In this document: positions 7,155 through 15,838 of the stretch, one piece after another
Position numbering within the stretch: the first letter of the stretch is position 1
Layout of the letters: each line of letters starts with the position of its first letter
Assembly (NCBI GenBank): GCA_020725425.1
Contig: DYFA01000051.1
Location: forward strand, 1 to 64,000
From: Aneurinibacillus sp.
GTDB taxonomy: Bacteria; Bacillota; UBA5301; DYFA01
Direction: 5' to 3'
DNA length: 64,000 nt
Translations under genes and position numbers: made by a program
Notes under the pieces: model-generated
Databases searched by the model: none
What the model was told of the DNA's origin: nothing
What the model saw: only the letters and a program-made list of their open reading frames with translations

Positions 7155-9425
7155 TTGCCTTTAGCGGAGAAGAATCCCTTCTGCCGGAGGTTGGACGCCT
7201 TGCCGGCAGACAGATCTCTTACCGCCTGGGAACGGTGGGTCAGGGGCGAACGGCTCAGTCCCGGTGAAGTCGCCCCCCATGTGCTGGCCTCCTGGGAGAG
7301 GTGCCGGGGTTACGGTCTGGACCCCCGCGATTCGCCGCGGGCGGTCATCCTGGCCCCTGAAGAGTTGGCGCGCCGCCGCCGCGACAACCAGCCCCTGCTC
7401 TCGATCGCCTACCGCTTCATGTCCCAGCTCTACGCTGCACTCCCCGGTTGCTGCTTCCGGGTGTCGATTGCCGACCCGGACGGGTACAAGCTGGAATGTC
7501 TGGGGGGCGGCGAACTGGAAACCTCGCCTCTTCCCGGGTTCAGCCCGGGCGGGGTCGGTGAGAACTGGTCTGAAGCGGTTCGCGGGACCAACGGCATAGG
7601 TACTGCGCTCGCGCTTGACGCTCCTGTCTTCCTCCGCGCTGAAGAGCACTTCTTCGCTGACATGCGCCGCTGGAACTGTTCCGGGGTCCCGATCCGGGAT
7701 GCCGAAGGCCGCACTCTGGCTATTCTCGGCCTGGCGGGGCCAGCGGAGGAGTTGTCGCCCACCACCCACGGCCTGGCCATCGCCGCGGCGCAGGGAATCG
7801 AACGGGAACTCCGGCTGGAAGCCGCCACCTACCGTTTGGAGCAGCAGAATCGCAAGCTGGCCCTCCTCAACGAGCTGGAACAGTTGCTGGCCAACGAGGC
7901 GGGAGACCGCCTTCCCTATGACCGTGTCGCCAAGTGCCTGGGAGAATTGTCCGGGCGACGCATGGTGGCCCTGCTGACCTTCGACCCTGCCAGCGGGGAG
8001 TTGACCACCGCCGCCTCCCATCCCTGTGACCCCACTCTTCTTCCCGCCCGGTGGGCGACAACGGGCGATGGCCCGGTGGCCCGGTGTTATCGGAGCGAGC
8101 GAGCCGTCTTGTGGACTGGACAGGAGGAGCCGAAGGGGTTTGCCCTGGGTGAAGGGCGGCTTCAGGCGGTCCTGGTTCAGCCGGTCCTCTCCGGCGCGGT
8201 GATCGCCGGGCTGCTTTTGGTAGGCGAACCCAGCCCGGCTCCCCCCTTGCCGCCGGACGACGCCTCGCTGTATGAGGCAGTGGCCCGCCGGCTCGGCGCT
8301 CACGTCGAGCGGTGCCGGCTGAACCGGGAGTTGCTGGCCGAAAGCAACATGCGCCAGGCTATCCTGGAGCAGATGGATGTCGGGATCGTCGTTCTGGACC
8401 TGGCCCGGGGCCGGGTGACCTGGAACCGGGCGATGGCCCCTTACTTCGCACCGGAGCGCTGCGCAGTCCACCGAACCGGCGAGGTGCCCCGGCCGGACCG
8501 GGCGATGAAGTACCCTATCCGGTTCGCCGGCGGGGCAATCACCGATATTCTGCAAAAGGTCATCTCCACCGGCGAGACAGTGACCGACGAGGCGGTCATC
8601 CTGTGCAATGTGCCACAGACCTTCCGGGTCAGGACAGGCCCGGTGTACGGTCCCGACGGCCGGCTGGAGTACATCCTGCAAACCTACACCGACGTCACTT
8701 CCTATCAGCAGCTCAAGCAGCGAAAGGCCGAACTGGTGGCGATGATCTCTCATGAACTGCGCACCCCTTTGACCGGCATCAAGGGCTACGCCCAACTAAT
8801 GGGTGAGTGCTCCCGGGGGAACGAGACCTTGGAACAGTTGCTGACCGGGCTGCTGCGGGAGATCAGCGAATTGTCGGCGCTGGTCGAGCGGGTGGTGACG
8901 GTCAATTGGATCGAGCTGGGCCAGATACTCTCCATGCAATCGGTGTCGCTCGGGGCGGTGCTCCGGGAGGTGGGGACCAAACTGGAGGCGGAGGCCCGCT
9001 CCCGGAACGTGCGCCTTGAGATCACGGGGGCCGACCTGCAGGTCCGGGGCGATCCGGAAGCGCTCACGCTGGTCTTCTCCAACCTCATTCATAACGCGGT
9101 CAAGTACTCGCCTTCGGGGGCGGCCGTCACGGTGCGGCTGCGGCGCGAGGGACCCAGGGCGCGGGTCGAGGTAAGCGATACCGGGCCCGGGATTCCCCCC
9201 GAATACCACGAGGACATCTTCCACCGGTTCTACCGGGTCCCGGCCCCGGAGACGGTCAGTGTACCCGGAAGCGGTCTGGGGTTGTACATCGTCCGCCGGC
9301 TGGTCGAAAAGCACGGCGGTGAAGTGAAGGTGGACAGCCGGGTGGGCCGCGGCACGACCTTCACGGTGATTCTTCCAGAGGAGGTTGAAAAGCGTGAGGA
9401 AGTCGAGGATCCTCGTGGTGGATGA
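7155..9425 (+). CDS. Sensor histidine kinase with AcoR-like N-terminal domain, GAF and PAS
   Basis: About 756 residues. The N-terminal part (ASWERCRGYGLDP, then VRGTNGIGTALALDAPVF) matches the signal-sensing GAF region of AcoR-type sigma-54 activators. A second GAF-like block follows (residues ~230-390) and a PAS-like block (~400-515). The kinase core has the H-box SHELRTPLTGIKGY (His near residue 533), N-box NLIHNAVKYSP, G1 DTGPGIPPEY and G2 GSGLGLYIVRRL. No transmembrane segment is evident, so it probably senses a cytoplasmic signal. The TTG start at 7155 is uncertain: GGAAGGA lies too close, and a TTG at 7191 is an alternative. The following receiver gene overlaps its end and is the likely partner. 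Confidence 0.88.
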   Translation: MPLAEKNPFCRRLDALPADRSLTAWERWVRGERLSPGEVAPHVLASWERCRGYGLDPRDSPRAVILAPEELARRRRDNQPLLSIAYRFMSQLYAALPGCCFRVSIADPDGYKLECLGGGELETSPLPGFSPGGVGENWSEAVRGTNGIGTALALDAPVFLRAEEHFFADMRRWNCSGVPIRDAEGRTLAILGLAGPAEELSPTTHGLAIAAAQGIERELRLEAATYRLEQQNRKLALLNELEQLLANEAGDRLPYDRVAKCLGELSGRRMVALLTFDPASGELTTAASHPCDPTLLPARWATTGDGPVARCYRSERAVLWTGQEEPKGFALGEGRLQAVLVQPVLSGAVIAGLLLVGEPSPAPPLPPDDASLYEAVARRLGAHVERCRLNRELLAESNMRQAILEQMDVGIVVLDLARGRVTWNRAMAPYFAPERCAVHRTGEVPRPDRAMKYPIRFAGGAITDILQKVISTGETVTDEAVILCNVPQTFRVRTGPVYGPDGRLEYILQTYTDVTSYQQLKQRKAELVAMISHELRTPLTGIKGYAQLMGECSRGNETLEQLLTGLLREISELSALVERVVTVNWIELGQILSMQSVSLGAVLREVGTKLEAEARSRNVRLEITGADLQVRGDPEALTLVFSNLIHNAVKYSPSGAAVTVRLRREGPRARVEVSDTGPGIPPEYHEDIFHRFYRVPAPETVSVPGSGLGLYIVRRLVEKHGGEVKVDSRVGRGTTFTVILPEEVEKREEVEDPRGG

Positions 9426-9780
9426 TCGACGGAGCATAGTGGAGGTACTGCGACTCTTCCTGCAGATGCGCGGCTACGAAACGCGGGAGGCCTACGACGG
9501 GCGCTCCGCCCTGGAGCTGATCCGGCGCGAACCGCCCGACCTGGTCCTGCTCGACCTCGTCATCCCGGAACGGACCGGCTTCGAGGTGTTGCAGGCGATG
9601 CGACAGGACGAGCAACTCTCGCGCATCCCGGTCATCGTCATGACCGCCCGTTCCGAGGTGGGCGAACTGCCCACCGAGGACCTGCAAGGTGCCTCCGCCC
9701 TGCTCCGCAAGCCCTTCGACCTGGAGGAAGTCGCTGCTCTGGTCTCCAAGACCCTCGTCCAGCAACCGGCCGCCGGTTGA
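9394..9780 (+). CDS. Single-domain response regulator (receiver only)
   Basis: About 128 residues forming one CheY-like receiver domain: acidic pair in ILVVDDRRS, phospho-acceptor Asp in LVLLDLVIPERTG, Thr in VIVMTAR and Lys in LLRKPFDL. There is no output domain, so it acts through protein contact or as a phosphorelay intermediate. The GTG start at 9394 has AGAGGAGG upstream and overlaps the kinase gene by 32 bases, showing translational coupling; a TTG at 9385 is less likely. The kinase upstream is its probable phosphodonor. Confidence 0.88.
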   Translation: MRKSRILVVDDRRSIVEVLRLFLQMRGYETREAYDGRSALELIRREPPDLVLLDLVIPERTGFEVLQAMRQDEQLSRIPVIVMTARSEVGELPTEDLQGASALLRKPFDLEEVAALVSKTLVQQPAAG

Positions 9781-9781
9781 C

Positions 9782-10567
9782 TCAGCCGCCTGCGGCCAGG
9801 CCGAGGGGGAGGTACATCGGGACGCCGTCGACGTCGTACTCGATGCGGGCTTCCACTCCGAACACCTGGCGCAGCAGAGCGGGGGTCAGGATGTAGGCCG
9901 GCTCGCCCTCTGCCACCACCCGCCCGTTTTGCAGGGCTATCAGACGATGGGAGTACCGGGCCGCCTGGTTGATGTCGTGCAGGACCATGATCACGGTGAG
10001 GCCGAGGGACCGGTTCAGGCGGCGGACCAGCTCCATGACCTCCAACTGGTGGGAGATGTCCAGGTAGGTGGTGGGTTCGTCCAGCAAGAGAACCTCGGGC
10101 GTCTGAGCCAGGGCCAGAGCGATCCAGGCTCGCTGGCGCTCACCGCCTGAGAGGGTAGCCACCGGCCGGTCGGCCAAGTGTTCCAGCTTGGTCTCGCCTA
10201 GCGCCCACGCCACCACCTCGGCGTCAGTTGCCGTCGGCCGCCCCCACCACTTCAGATGGGGCGAACGCCCGTACCAGACCAGTTCCCGTACGGTGAGATC
10301 GGGTGGCGCCTCGGGTCCCTGCGGCAGGATAGCCAACTGCCGCGCTAGCTTCCCCGGACTGAGGGTTTGTATGTCGTGGCCGTGGAGATAAACGGCACCC
10401 CCCTTTGGCCGGAGGGTGCGGGCCAGCGCCCGCAGGACGGTCGACTTCCCTGAGCCGTTCGGGCCGATGAGGGAGATCACTTCCCGCGAGCCGACCGCCA
10501 GGCTCAACCCCCGCACGACTTCCCGCTCTTCGTAAGCCAGGCGAAGGCCGCGCGCTTCCAGGATCAC
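9782..10567 (-). CDS. FecE/BtuD-type ABC transporter ATP-binding protein
   Basis: 261 residues with Walker A GPNGSGKST, a Q-loop, signature LSGGERQRAWIALALAQ, Walker B VLLLDEPTTYLD and switch His in IMVLHDINQAARY. It powers uptake of an iron-siderophore, haem, cobalamin or other metal complex. The substrate cannot be assigned from the ATPase. The GTG start at 10567 follows GGAGGAG and overlaps the permease stop codon by 4 bases. It is the third gene of a binding protein-permease-ATPase operon on the minus strand. Confidence 0.93.
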   Translation of the reverse strand: MILEARGLRLAYEEREVVRGLSLAVGSREVISLIGPNGSGKSTVLRALARTLRPKGGAVYLHGHDIQTLSPGKLARQLAILPQGPEAPPDLTVRELVWYGRSPHLKWWGRPTATDAEVVAWALGETKLEHLADRPVATLSGGERQRAWIALALAQTPEVLLLDEPTTYLDISHQLEVMELVRRLNRSLGLTVIMVLHDINQAARYSHRLIALQNGRVVAEGEPAYILTPALLRQVFGVEARIEYDVDGVPMYLPLGLAAGG

Positions 10568-11628
10568 CGGGTACTCCTCCTTCGCAGCAGGTACAGGAAG
10601 AACGGCGCTCCCATGGCCGCGGTCAAAATGCCGACCGGGAGCTCCACCGGGTCAGCCACGATCCGGGCGGCGGTGTCGGCCGCGATGAGCAAGGCGCCTC
10701 CCAGGACGGCCGAGGTGGGCAGGAGGAACCGGTAGTCGGAGCCGAGCAGGAGGCGGGTCAGGTGGGGCACGATCAACCCGATGAAGCCGATGAGGCCGGC
10801 CACTGAGACTGCCGCGCCCGCCATGACCGCCGCCAGGGCGATCAACAGCAACCGCACCCGCTCGACCCGCACCCCGAGTCCGGCCGCCAGATCATCGCCG
10901 AGCAGGAGCAGGTTGACCTTCCGGGCCGAGGCCAGGGACACGGCGACGCCGGTCACGATGTAGGGCCACAACCGCTGCCAGTGAGACCAGCCCCGCCCGG
11001 CCAGCCCTCCGATGAGCCAGGTCATCGCAGCCTGGACGTTGTCGGAGTGCGTCACGAGCAGGGCGGAGGTCCCAGCGGAGAAGAGCGAGGAGACCGCCAC
11101 CCCGGCCAGGATCATCCGCATGGGGGCGATCCCGCCGCGCCAGGCGAGGGTGTAGACGATCGCGGCGCCGAGGAGGGCTCCGGCGAAGGCCGCAGCCGGG
11201 ATCCAGTGCGGCGGGGCCAGCGGGAAGAGCGTCATCACAGTCACGGCTCCCAGCCCGGCGCCGGCCGACACGCCGATGATGTGCGGGTCAGCCAGGGGGT
11301 TGCGCATCACCCCCTGCAGGAGAGCCCCGGAAACAGCCAGCCCCGCCCCGACCAAGCTGCCGATCAGGGCTCGCGGCAGTCGGATGTTCCAGACGATCGT
11401 CCGGGGGAGTTCGGCGCTCCGGCCCAGGATAGCTTCCCAGACCGTGACTGGTCCGAGCCGGACCGGCCCGAGCCCCACTCCCAGGGTGAAGGCAGCCAGG
11501 AAGAGGAGACACCCCACGCCGAGAACCGCGAGCTGGCGGCGGCGCTGGCGCCGGCCGGCCAAAAGGAGCCCGGCGGAGTTGCCGTTGCCGTTCCGGATCG
11601 CCTCGGCGTAGGCGAGTCTACCGGTCAC
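10564..11628 (-). CDS. FecCD/BtuC-type ABC transporter permease
   Basis: 354 residues with about nine or ten hydrophobic segments and FecCD family hallmarks: RLPRALIGSLVGAGLAVSGA, MRNPLADPHIIGVSAGAGLG, GFIGLIVPHLTRLLLGSDYR and ELPVGILTAAMGAPFFLYLL. It forms the membrane channel of the importer. The gene overlaps the end of the binding-protein gene by 11 bases and the ATPase start by 4, so the three are one translationally coupled unit. Confidence 0.94.
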   Translation of the reverse strand: MTGRLAYAEAIRNGNGNSAGLLLAGRRQRRRQLAVLGVGCLLFLAAFTLGVGLGPVRLGPVTVWEAILGRSAELPRTIVWNIRLPRALIGSLVGAGLAVSGALLQGVMRNPLADPHIIGVSAGAGLGAVTVMTLFPLAPPHWIPAAAFAGALLGAAIVYTLAWRGGIAPMRMILAGVAVSSLFSAGTSALLVTHSDNVQAAMTWLIGGLAGRGWSHWQRLWPYIVTGVAVSLASARKVNLLLLGDDLAAGLGVRVERVRLLLIALAAVMAGAAVSVAGLIGFIGLIVPHLTRLLLGSDYRFLLPTSAVLGGALLIAADTAARIVADPVELPVGILTAAMGAPFFLYLLRRRSTR

Positions 11629-12553
11629 CCCGGAACACCTCGGGGTAGAGGACTGCCGCCACCTGCTCCAGGGCGTCGGCGTACCGCGGCCCCGGGGAGG
11701 TGAAGTAGAACGGATCGAGCTCCACCACCCGCCCGTTCTTCACCGCTTTCAGGGTGTTCCACATCGGGTCCTTCGCAAAGCCCGGCAGGGCCTTCGACTT
11801 GTCCGAGGCGTCCCGGACCGGCTTGACCAGGATCAGCACGTCGGGGTTCGCCTCGACCACCCGCTCCATGGAGAGCTTCGTGTACCCCGGGCGATGCTCC
11901 GGCCCAGTCTCGGCGATGTTCACTCCGCCCAAAAGCTTCACCATGTCACCGAGGTAGGAGGTGGGCTTGGCGGCCGACCAGGCTTCGGCGCTACCGACCA
12001 TGATCAGAACGCGGGGGTGACCGGTGGCCGGCACCTTCTTCCGGGTCGCCTCGACCCGGCGCTCGATCTCGCCGGCGAGCTTGGCGGCTTTCTCCGATTC
12101 GCCCACCAGGTCGCCGAGGATCTTGAACTTCTCGCTGACATCCTTGTAGGAGTCGATCATGTAGAGGAGGACCGGTGCGCCCACCTGCTGGAGGTTGCCC
12201 AGGTAGGGCGCGTGCAGGTCCTTGTTGCCGATCAAGAGGTCGGGCTTTAGGGCGGCGATCCGCTCGTAGTTGAGCCGGTAGGCGAGGCCATGCTCCGGGA
12301 TCTTCAGCGCCTCAGCCGGCCAGTCGGCGGAGGAGGGGCGGCCGACCGGAGGCTTGCCGAGCATGACCAGCATCTCCACGACCCAGGGAGTGAGCGCCAC
12401 AATCCGTTGCGGCTTGGCGGGGATGACTACCTCGCGGCCGGTTTCGTCCCTGACGATGCGGGTCCCTTCGGCCAGGGCAGGCAGAGCGGCTGCGGCCGCC
12501 AGGGCCAGGCAGATGAGGACCGCGGCAAGCGAGCGCAAGCCGAGTGTTTGCAC
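11618..12553 (-). CDS. Periplasmic-type (FecB/BtuF) substrate-binding protein
   Basis: About 311 residues with an N-terminal signal peptide (LRSLAAVLICLALAAAAALPALAEG) and a class III binding-protein fold: RIVRDETGREVVIPAKPQRIVALTP at the start of the mature part, a long central helix (SEKFKILGDLVGESEKAAKL) and a C-terminal lobe. It captures a metal chelate for the FecCD permease. I see no lipobox, which is unusual if the host is a monoderm. The start is GTG 12553, with AAAGGAG 9 bases upstream, rather than TTG 12562. It is the first gene of the operon. A second look at specificity (cobalamin, haem, siderophore or molybdate) needs sequence comparison. Confidence 0.9.
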   Translation of the reverse strand: MQTLGLRSLAAVLICLALAAAAALPALAEGTRIVRDETGREVVIPAKPQRIVALTPWVVEMLVMLGKPPVGRPSSADWPAEALKIPEHGLAYRLNYERIAALKPDLLIGNKDLHAPYLGNLQQVGAPVLLYMIDSYKDVSEKFKILGDLVGESEKAAKLAGEIERRVEATRKKVPATGHPRVLIMVGSAEAWSAAKPTSYLGDMVKLLGGVNIAETGPEHRPGYTKLSMERVVEANPDVLILVKPVRDASDKSKALPGFAKDPMWNTLKAVKNGRVVELDPFYFTSPGPRYADALEQVAAVLYPEVFRGDR

Positions 12554-13138
12554 AGAGAACAACTCCTTTCCGATCCGAAAGGGAAAACTTCAATAACATT
12601 CGTGCCGACTCTCAGGTACTCCTGCTGAAAGGCGGGTCTTGCCGGGAGGAGGGCTGAGCTGGTCAACTTCGACCGGGCCGGCACCGTCCCCGTACCAAGC
12701 CGCACCGGCTGCCTGGTGAAAGGGTTCCACCTCGCCCGCCCCTTGCTGCACGTCCTCGACACCCCCCTCGGTTGTCCGGGGGCGGCGCATCCCCCGCTGG
12801 CGCGGTGAGGCGCGGGAAGACAGCGACATAGATTTGCTGATCATTAAAGATTCCTTTCGTTCCCGGCGGGAAGAGATGGTGCGGCTCGATCGGGCGATAA
12901 GGAAGTTTCGTTAGCAACTAGCTTACTCTTACCTCATCAAACCAGCCGCAATTCCTCAGCCTTGCGGAAGGTGTCTGCGCCTGGGTAAAGTCGTCCATGG
13001 CCGGAAAATGAATATTTATCTTCCAAATCGTTTCTGATATACTAACACTGGCCGTGGCCCGGGAGGGCGCTTTTTTCATTTCTGACCCCTGTCCACCCGC
13101 CGCTGCCGCAACCCTGAGAGCAAGAGGAGGACTGCCGC
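12554..13138. other. Non-coding region between FecB operon and polyamine operon
   Basis: About 585 bases without a convincing gene. The half next to fecB (12590-12850) is GC-rich with many short complementary segments when read on the minus strand, and could be a structured leader for the importer operon. I looked for the invariant cobalamin-riboswitch core and did not find it. An 84-codon frame (12590-12844, minus; AAAGGAA before its ATG) has no recognisable domain. The other half (12900-13050) is AT-rich and probably carries the divergent promoters. Confidence 0.4.
13015..13043 (+). promoter_or_regulatory. Candidate promoter of the polyamine operon
   Basis: TATACT at 13038-13043 (good -10) lies 17 bases after TTTATC (weak -35). 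Downstream, GCCC-GGGA-GGGC followed by GCTTTTTT near 13058-13076 could form a small attenuator-like hairpin. The arginine decarboxylase start is 95 bases beyond the -10. Confidence 0.4.
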
Positions 13139-13597
13139 ATGCTCCCGACACCCAAGAAGTTCACGATCTGCGCCGGTTCCGCTGAGGGTCCGACCCGGCT
13201 TAACGCCTTCGACAACGCCCTGTTAGCCGCCGGGATCGGCAACCTGAACCTGCTGCGGGTCTCGTCTGTCCTGCCGCCTGGGGTTGAACACGTTGAAAAG
13301 CTCGACATCCCGCCCGGCTCCCTTACGCCGACTGCCTACGGGACCATCACCAGCTCCACACCGGGCGAGCGCATCGCCGCCGCGGTGGGCGTCGGCTTCA
13401 CCGAGGACAGCTTCGGCATGATCATGGAGTACTCCGGGGTGTGCGGCAAGGAGGAAGCCGAGCGGGAGGTCACCCGGATGGTCGAGGAGGCCTTCAGACA
13501 GCGCGGCCTGCCCCTGGCCAGGGTGATGGTCAAAGGGACGGACATCGTGGTCAAGCACATCGCCACCGCCTTCGCCGCCGTGGCTCTGTGGTATTGA
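13139..13597 (+). CDS. Pyruvoyl-dependent arginine decarboxylase
   Basis: 152 residues, matching the PvlArgDC family typical of archaea and some bacteria. It converts arginine to agmatine with a covalently bound pyruvoyl group made by self-cleavage. The cleavage site is visible at LLRVSSVLPPG (Ser-Ser, about residues 42-43), giving short beta and longer alpha chains. GERIAAAVGVGF and GMIMEYSG are other family blocks. The ATG start at 13139 follows AGGAGG. It opens an operon with spermidine synthase and agmatinase, which fits agmatine as an intermediate. The usual PLP-dependent enzyme SpeA is not in the window. Confidence 0.93.
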   Translation: MLPTPKKFTICAGSAEGPTRLNAFDNALLAAGIGNLNLLRVSSVLPPGVEHVEKLDIPPGSLTPTAYGTITSSTPGERIAAAVGVGFTEDSFGMIMEYSGVCGKEEAEREVTRMVEEAFRQRGLPLARVMVKGTDIVVKHIATAFAAVALWY

Positions 13598-13636
13598 GCC
13601 GGCGGGGTACAGCGGCGGAGAGAGGGAGGTCAGCCA

Positions 13637-14476
13637 GTGGCCAAGCTTGAACTCTGGTACACCGAAGACCAGACCGAGAACCAGCGGTTTTCCTGCCGCG
13701 TGACCCGGACCCTCCACAGCGAGCAGACGCCCTTTCAGAAGCTGGACGTCTTCGAAACCGCCCAGTGGGGCCGGATGCTCACCCTGGACGGGCTGGTGAT
13801 GACCACCGACCGGGACGAGTTCGTCTACCATGAGATGATCACCCATGTCCCGCTCTGCACCCATCCCAACCCCGAGTACGTGGCGGTGATCGGCGGCGGC
13901 GACGGGGGCGCCATCCGGGAAATCCTGAAGCACCCCGGCGTCAAGAAGGCCACACTGATCGAGATCGACGAGCGGGTGATCGAGGCGAGCCGGCGGTTCT
14001 TCCCGGCGATCAGCTCCGGCCTCTCCGACCCCCGGGTCGAGATTCGGGTGGAGGACGGAATCAACCACGTCGCGGAGGTCAAGGGCCGGTACGACGTGAT
14101 TATCGTCGATTCCACCGATCCCATCGGGCCGGCGGTCGGGCTTTTCGCCAAGGAGTTCTACCAGAACGTCTTCGCCGCCCTCCGGGAGGACGGGCTCTTC
14201 GTGGCGCAGACCGAGTCGCCGTTCTACCACGCCGATCTGATCCGGAACACCTTCGCCACGGTGAGCGGTATCTTCCCGGTGACCCGCCTGTACCTGGCGA
14301 CGATCCCGACGTATCCTTCGGGGCTGTGGTCGTTCACGGTGGGCTCGAAGAAATACGACCCGGCGGTGGTCAACCCCGACCGGAAGCTGCCCTTTGCCAC
14401 CCGGTACTACACGCCGGAACTTCACCGCGGGGCCTTCGCCCTGCCGCAGTTCGTGGCGGAGTTAATTAAGAAGTGA
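13637..14476 (+). CDS. speE: Polyamine aminopropyltransferase (spermidine synthase)
   Basis: 279 residues, the usual SpeE size. It transfers the aminopropyl group of decarboxylated S-adenosylmethionine to putrescine. Diagnostic parts are [23 protein letters not shown], the cofactor-binding [30 protein letters not shown] and catalytic [13 protein letters not shown]. The GTG start at 13637 has GGAGG upstream. It lies 39 bases after the decarboxylase gene and 10 bases before agmatinase, in one operon. The S-adenosylmethionine decarboxylase needed for the co-substrate is not in the window. Confidence 0.96.
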   Translation: MAKLELWYTEDQTENQRFSCRVTRTLHSEQTPFQKLDVFETAQWGRMLTLDGLVMTTDRDEFVYHEMITHVPLCTHPNPEYVAVIGGGDGGAIREILKHPGVKKATLIEIDERVIEASRRFFPAISSGLSDPRVEIRVEDGINHVAEVKGRYDVIIVDSTDPIGPAVGLFAKEFYQNVFAALREDGLFVAQTESPFYHADLIRNTFATVSGIFPVTRLYLATIPTYPSGLWSFTVGSKKYDPAVVNPDRKLPFATRYYTPELHRGAFALPQFVAELIKK

Positions 14477-14486
14477 GGAGTCGTGG

Positions 14487-15386
14487 ATGAGCAAGGGATG
14501 GGAGGCGCGGCGGCCGGCCTTTATGGCCAGCCGGGAGACGGCGGACGGAGCCTATGCGGTCCTGATCGGGGCGCCCATGGACTGGACGGTCAGCTTCCGC
14601 CCGGGGTCCCGCTTCGGGCCGGCGGCCATCCGGGCTGTCTCCGATGGGATCGAGGAGTACTCGGTCTATCAGGAACGGTCGTTGGAGGAGATCGCCTTCT
14701 ACGACGGCGGTGACCTGGTCCTGCCCTTCGGCAACGCCAAGGCCAGCCTGGAGATCATTGATGCCGCCGCGACCGACCTCTGGGCCGCAGGCCACTTCCC
14801 TTTCTTCCTTGGCGGTGAACATCTGATCACCCTGGGGGTGCTCCGGGCGGCCACCCGGCGCTACCCTGAGCTGGCGGTCCTCCACCTGGACGCCCACGCC
14901 GACCTTCGGCCCGGCTACATGGGAGAGCCGGAGTCCCACGCCTCGGTCATGCGTCGGGCGCTGGAAGAGTGCCCGGGGCTCACCCTCTACCAGTTCGGCA
15001 TCCGCTCCGGGACCGCCGAGGAGTTCGCCCTGGCGCGGGAGAAGACCCGGCTCTACCCGTTCGAGGTGGTGGAGCCCCTCTACGGCGTCTGCGCCGAGCT
15101 GGGGAAGCGTCCGGTCTACCTGACGCTGGACATCGACGTAGTCGACCCGGCCTTCGCGCCTGGCACCGGCACTCCCGAACCGGGGGGCATCACCTCCCGC
15201 GAGCTGCTTGACGCCCTCCACGTGCTCAAAGGGGTTAACCTGGTCGGCTGCGACCTGGTCGAGGTCAGCCCGCCGTACGATCAGAGTTCCCGGACGGCTG
15301 TCCTCGCCGCTGAGGCGGTCCGCGAGATTCTTTTGCAGGTCTCGCCTGGTCCGTCCAAGAAAAAGAAGGCAACGGGGGCCGCTTGA
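14487..15386 (+). CDS. speB: Agmatinase (agmatine ureohydrolase)
   Basis: 299 residues of the arginase/agmatinase family; it hydrolyses agmatine to putrescine and urea with a dinuclear Mn centre. Metal ligands are visible in FFLGGEHLITLG (His), HLDAHADLRPGYMG (Asp-His-Asp) and LTLDIDVVDPAFAPGTGTPE (Asp-Asp). RPGSRFGPAAIR is the conserved N-terminal block. The ATG at 14487 follows GGAG overlapping the speE stop. With the two genes before it, it completes a route from arginine to spermidine. Its end overlaps the next gene (nucleotidyltransferase) by 4 bases, so that toxin-antitoxin-like pair may be co-transcribed with it. Confidence 0.96.
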   Translation: MSKGWEARRPAFMASRETADGAYAVLIGAPMDWTVSFRPGSRFGPAAIRAVSDGIEEYSVYQERSLEEIAFYDGGDLVLPFGNAKASLEIIDAAATDLWAAGHFPFFLGGEHLITLGVLRAATRRYPELAVLHLDAHADLRPGYMGEPESHASVMRRALEECPGLTLYQFGIRSGTAEEFALAREKTRLYPFEVVEPLYGVCAELGKRPVYLTLDIDVVDPAFAPGTGTPEPGGITSRELLDALHVLKGVNLVGCDLVEVSPPYDQSSRTAVLAAEAVREILLQVSPGPSKKKKATGAA

Positions 15387-15838
15387 TGAATGCCATCGCC
15401 AAGCGACAGGAACTGCGGGAGCTGTGCCGGCGGCACGGCTTGGCTCTGGTGTATCTCTTCGGCTCCCAGGCAGCCAATGGGGCGAGGTTATTGGACGGCG
15501 AGACGGCTGCCCCGTCGGACGCCCTAGCCGACCTGGACGTCGGGGTGGTGACCCTGGAGCCCCTGCTGCCGCCTCATGAGCGATACCAATTCTACGCCCG
15601 GCTCTTCAACGACCTGGAGGACGTGTTCAAGCCGTTCCCCCTGGACCTGGTCCTGCTCGAAGAGAATCACTCGGTCTTTCAACTGGAGGCGATCAAGGGG
15701 ATCTGCGTCTACCAGGTCAGCGAGGAGAAGCGCGACGAGTACGAGATGAACATCCTGCGCCGGGCCGCCGATTTTGCGCCGGTGCTCGACTTGTTCCACC
15801 GCGAATACTTGGAGGAGTTCAGGGTGGCCGAAGGATGA
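15383..15838 (+). CDS. MNT-type nucleotidyltransferase (MntA-like), HEPN/MNT pair 1
   Basis: 151 residues. LVYLFGSQAANG gives the GS motif and ADLDVGVVTLE the DxD motif of minimal nucleotidyltransferases. In MntA-type antitoxins these motifs are normally about 10 residues apart; here 21 residues separate them (a longer loop RLLDGETAAPSDALA). MntA proteins neutralise HepT RNases by adding AMP to the toxin. The gene overlaps speB by 4 bases at its start and the HEPN gene by 4 at its end, as expected for a coupled pair. Another nucleotidyltransferase role cannot be excluded, but the partner next door favours this one. Confidence 0.8.
   Translation: MMNAIAKRQELRELCRRHGLALVYLFGSQAANGARLLDGETAAPSDALADLDVGVVTLEPLLPPHERYQFYARLFNDLEDVFKPFPLDLVLLEENHSVFQLEAIKGICVYQVSEEKRDEYEMNILRRAADFAPVLDLFHREYLEEFRVAEG

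Noticed and set aside
12590-12844. An 84-codon minus-strand frame with AAAGGAA before its ATG
   Set aside because: No domain, unusual composition, and it lies in what looks like a leader region; I kept it only as a note in the intergenic entry.
12590-12920. A cobalamin riboswitch upstream of fecB
   Set aside because: Segments vaguely like the B12 box were found, but the conserved GCCACTG core is absent and I could not pair the helices.
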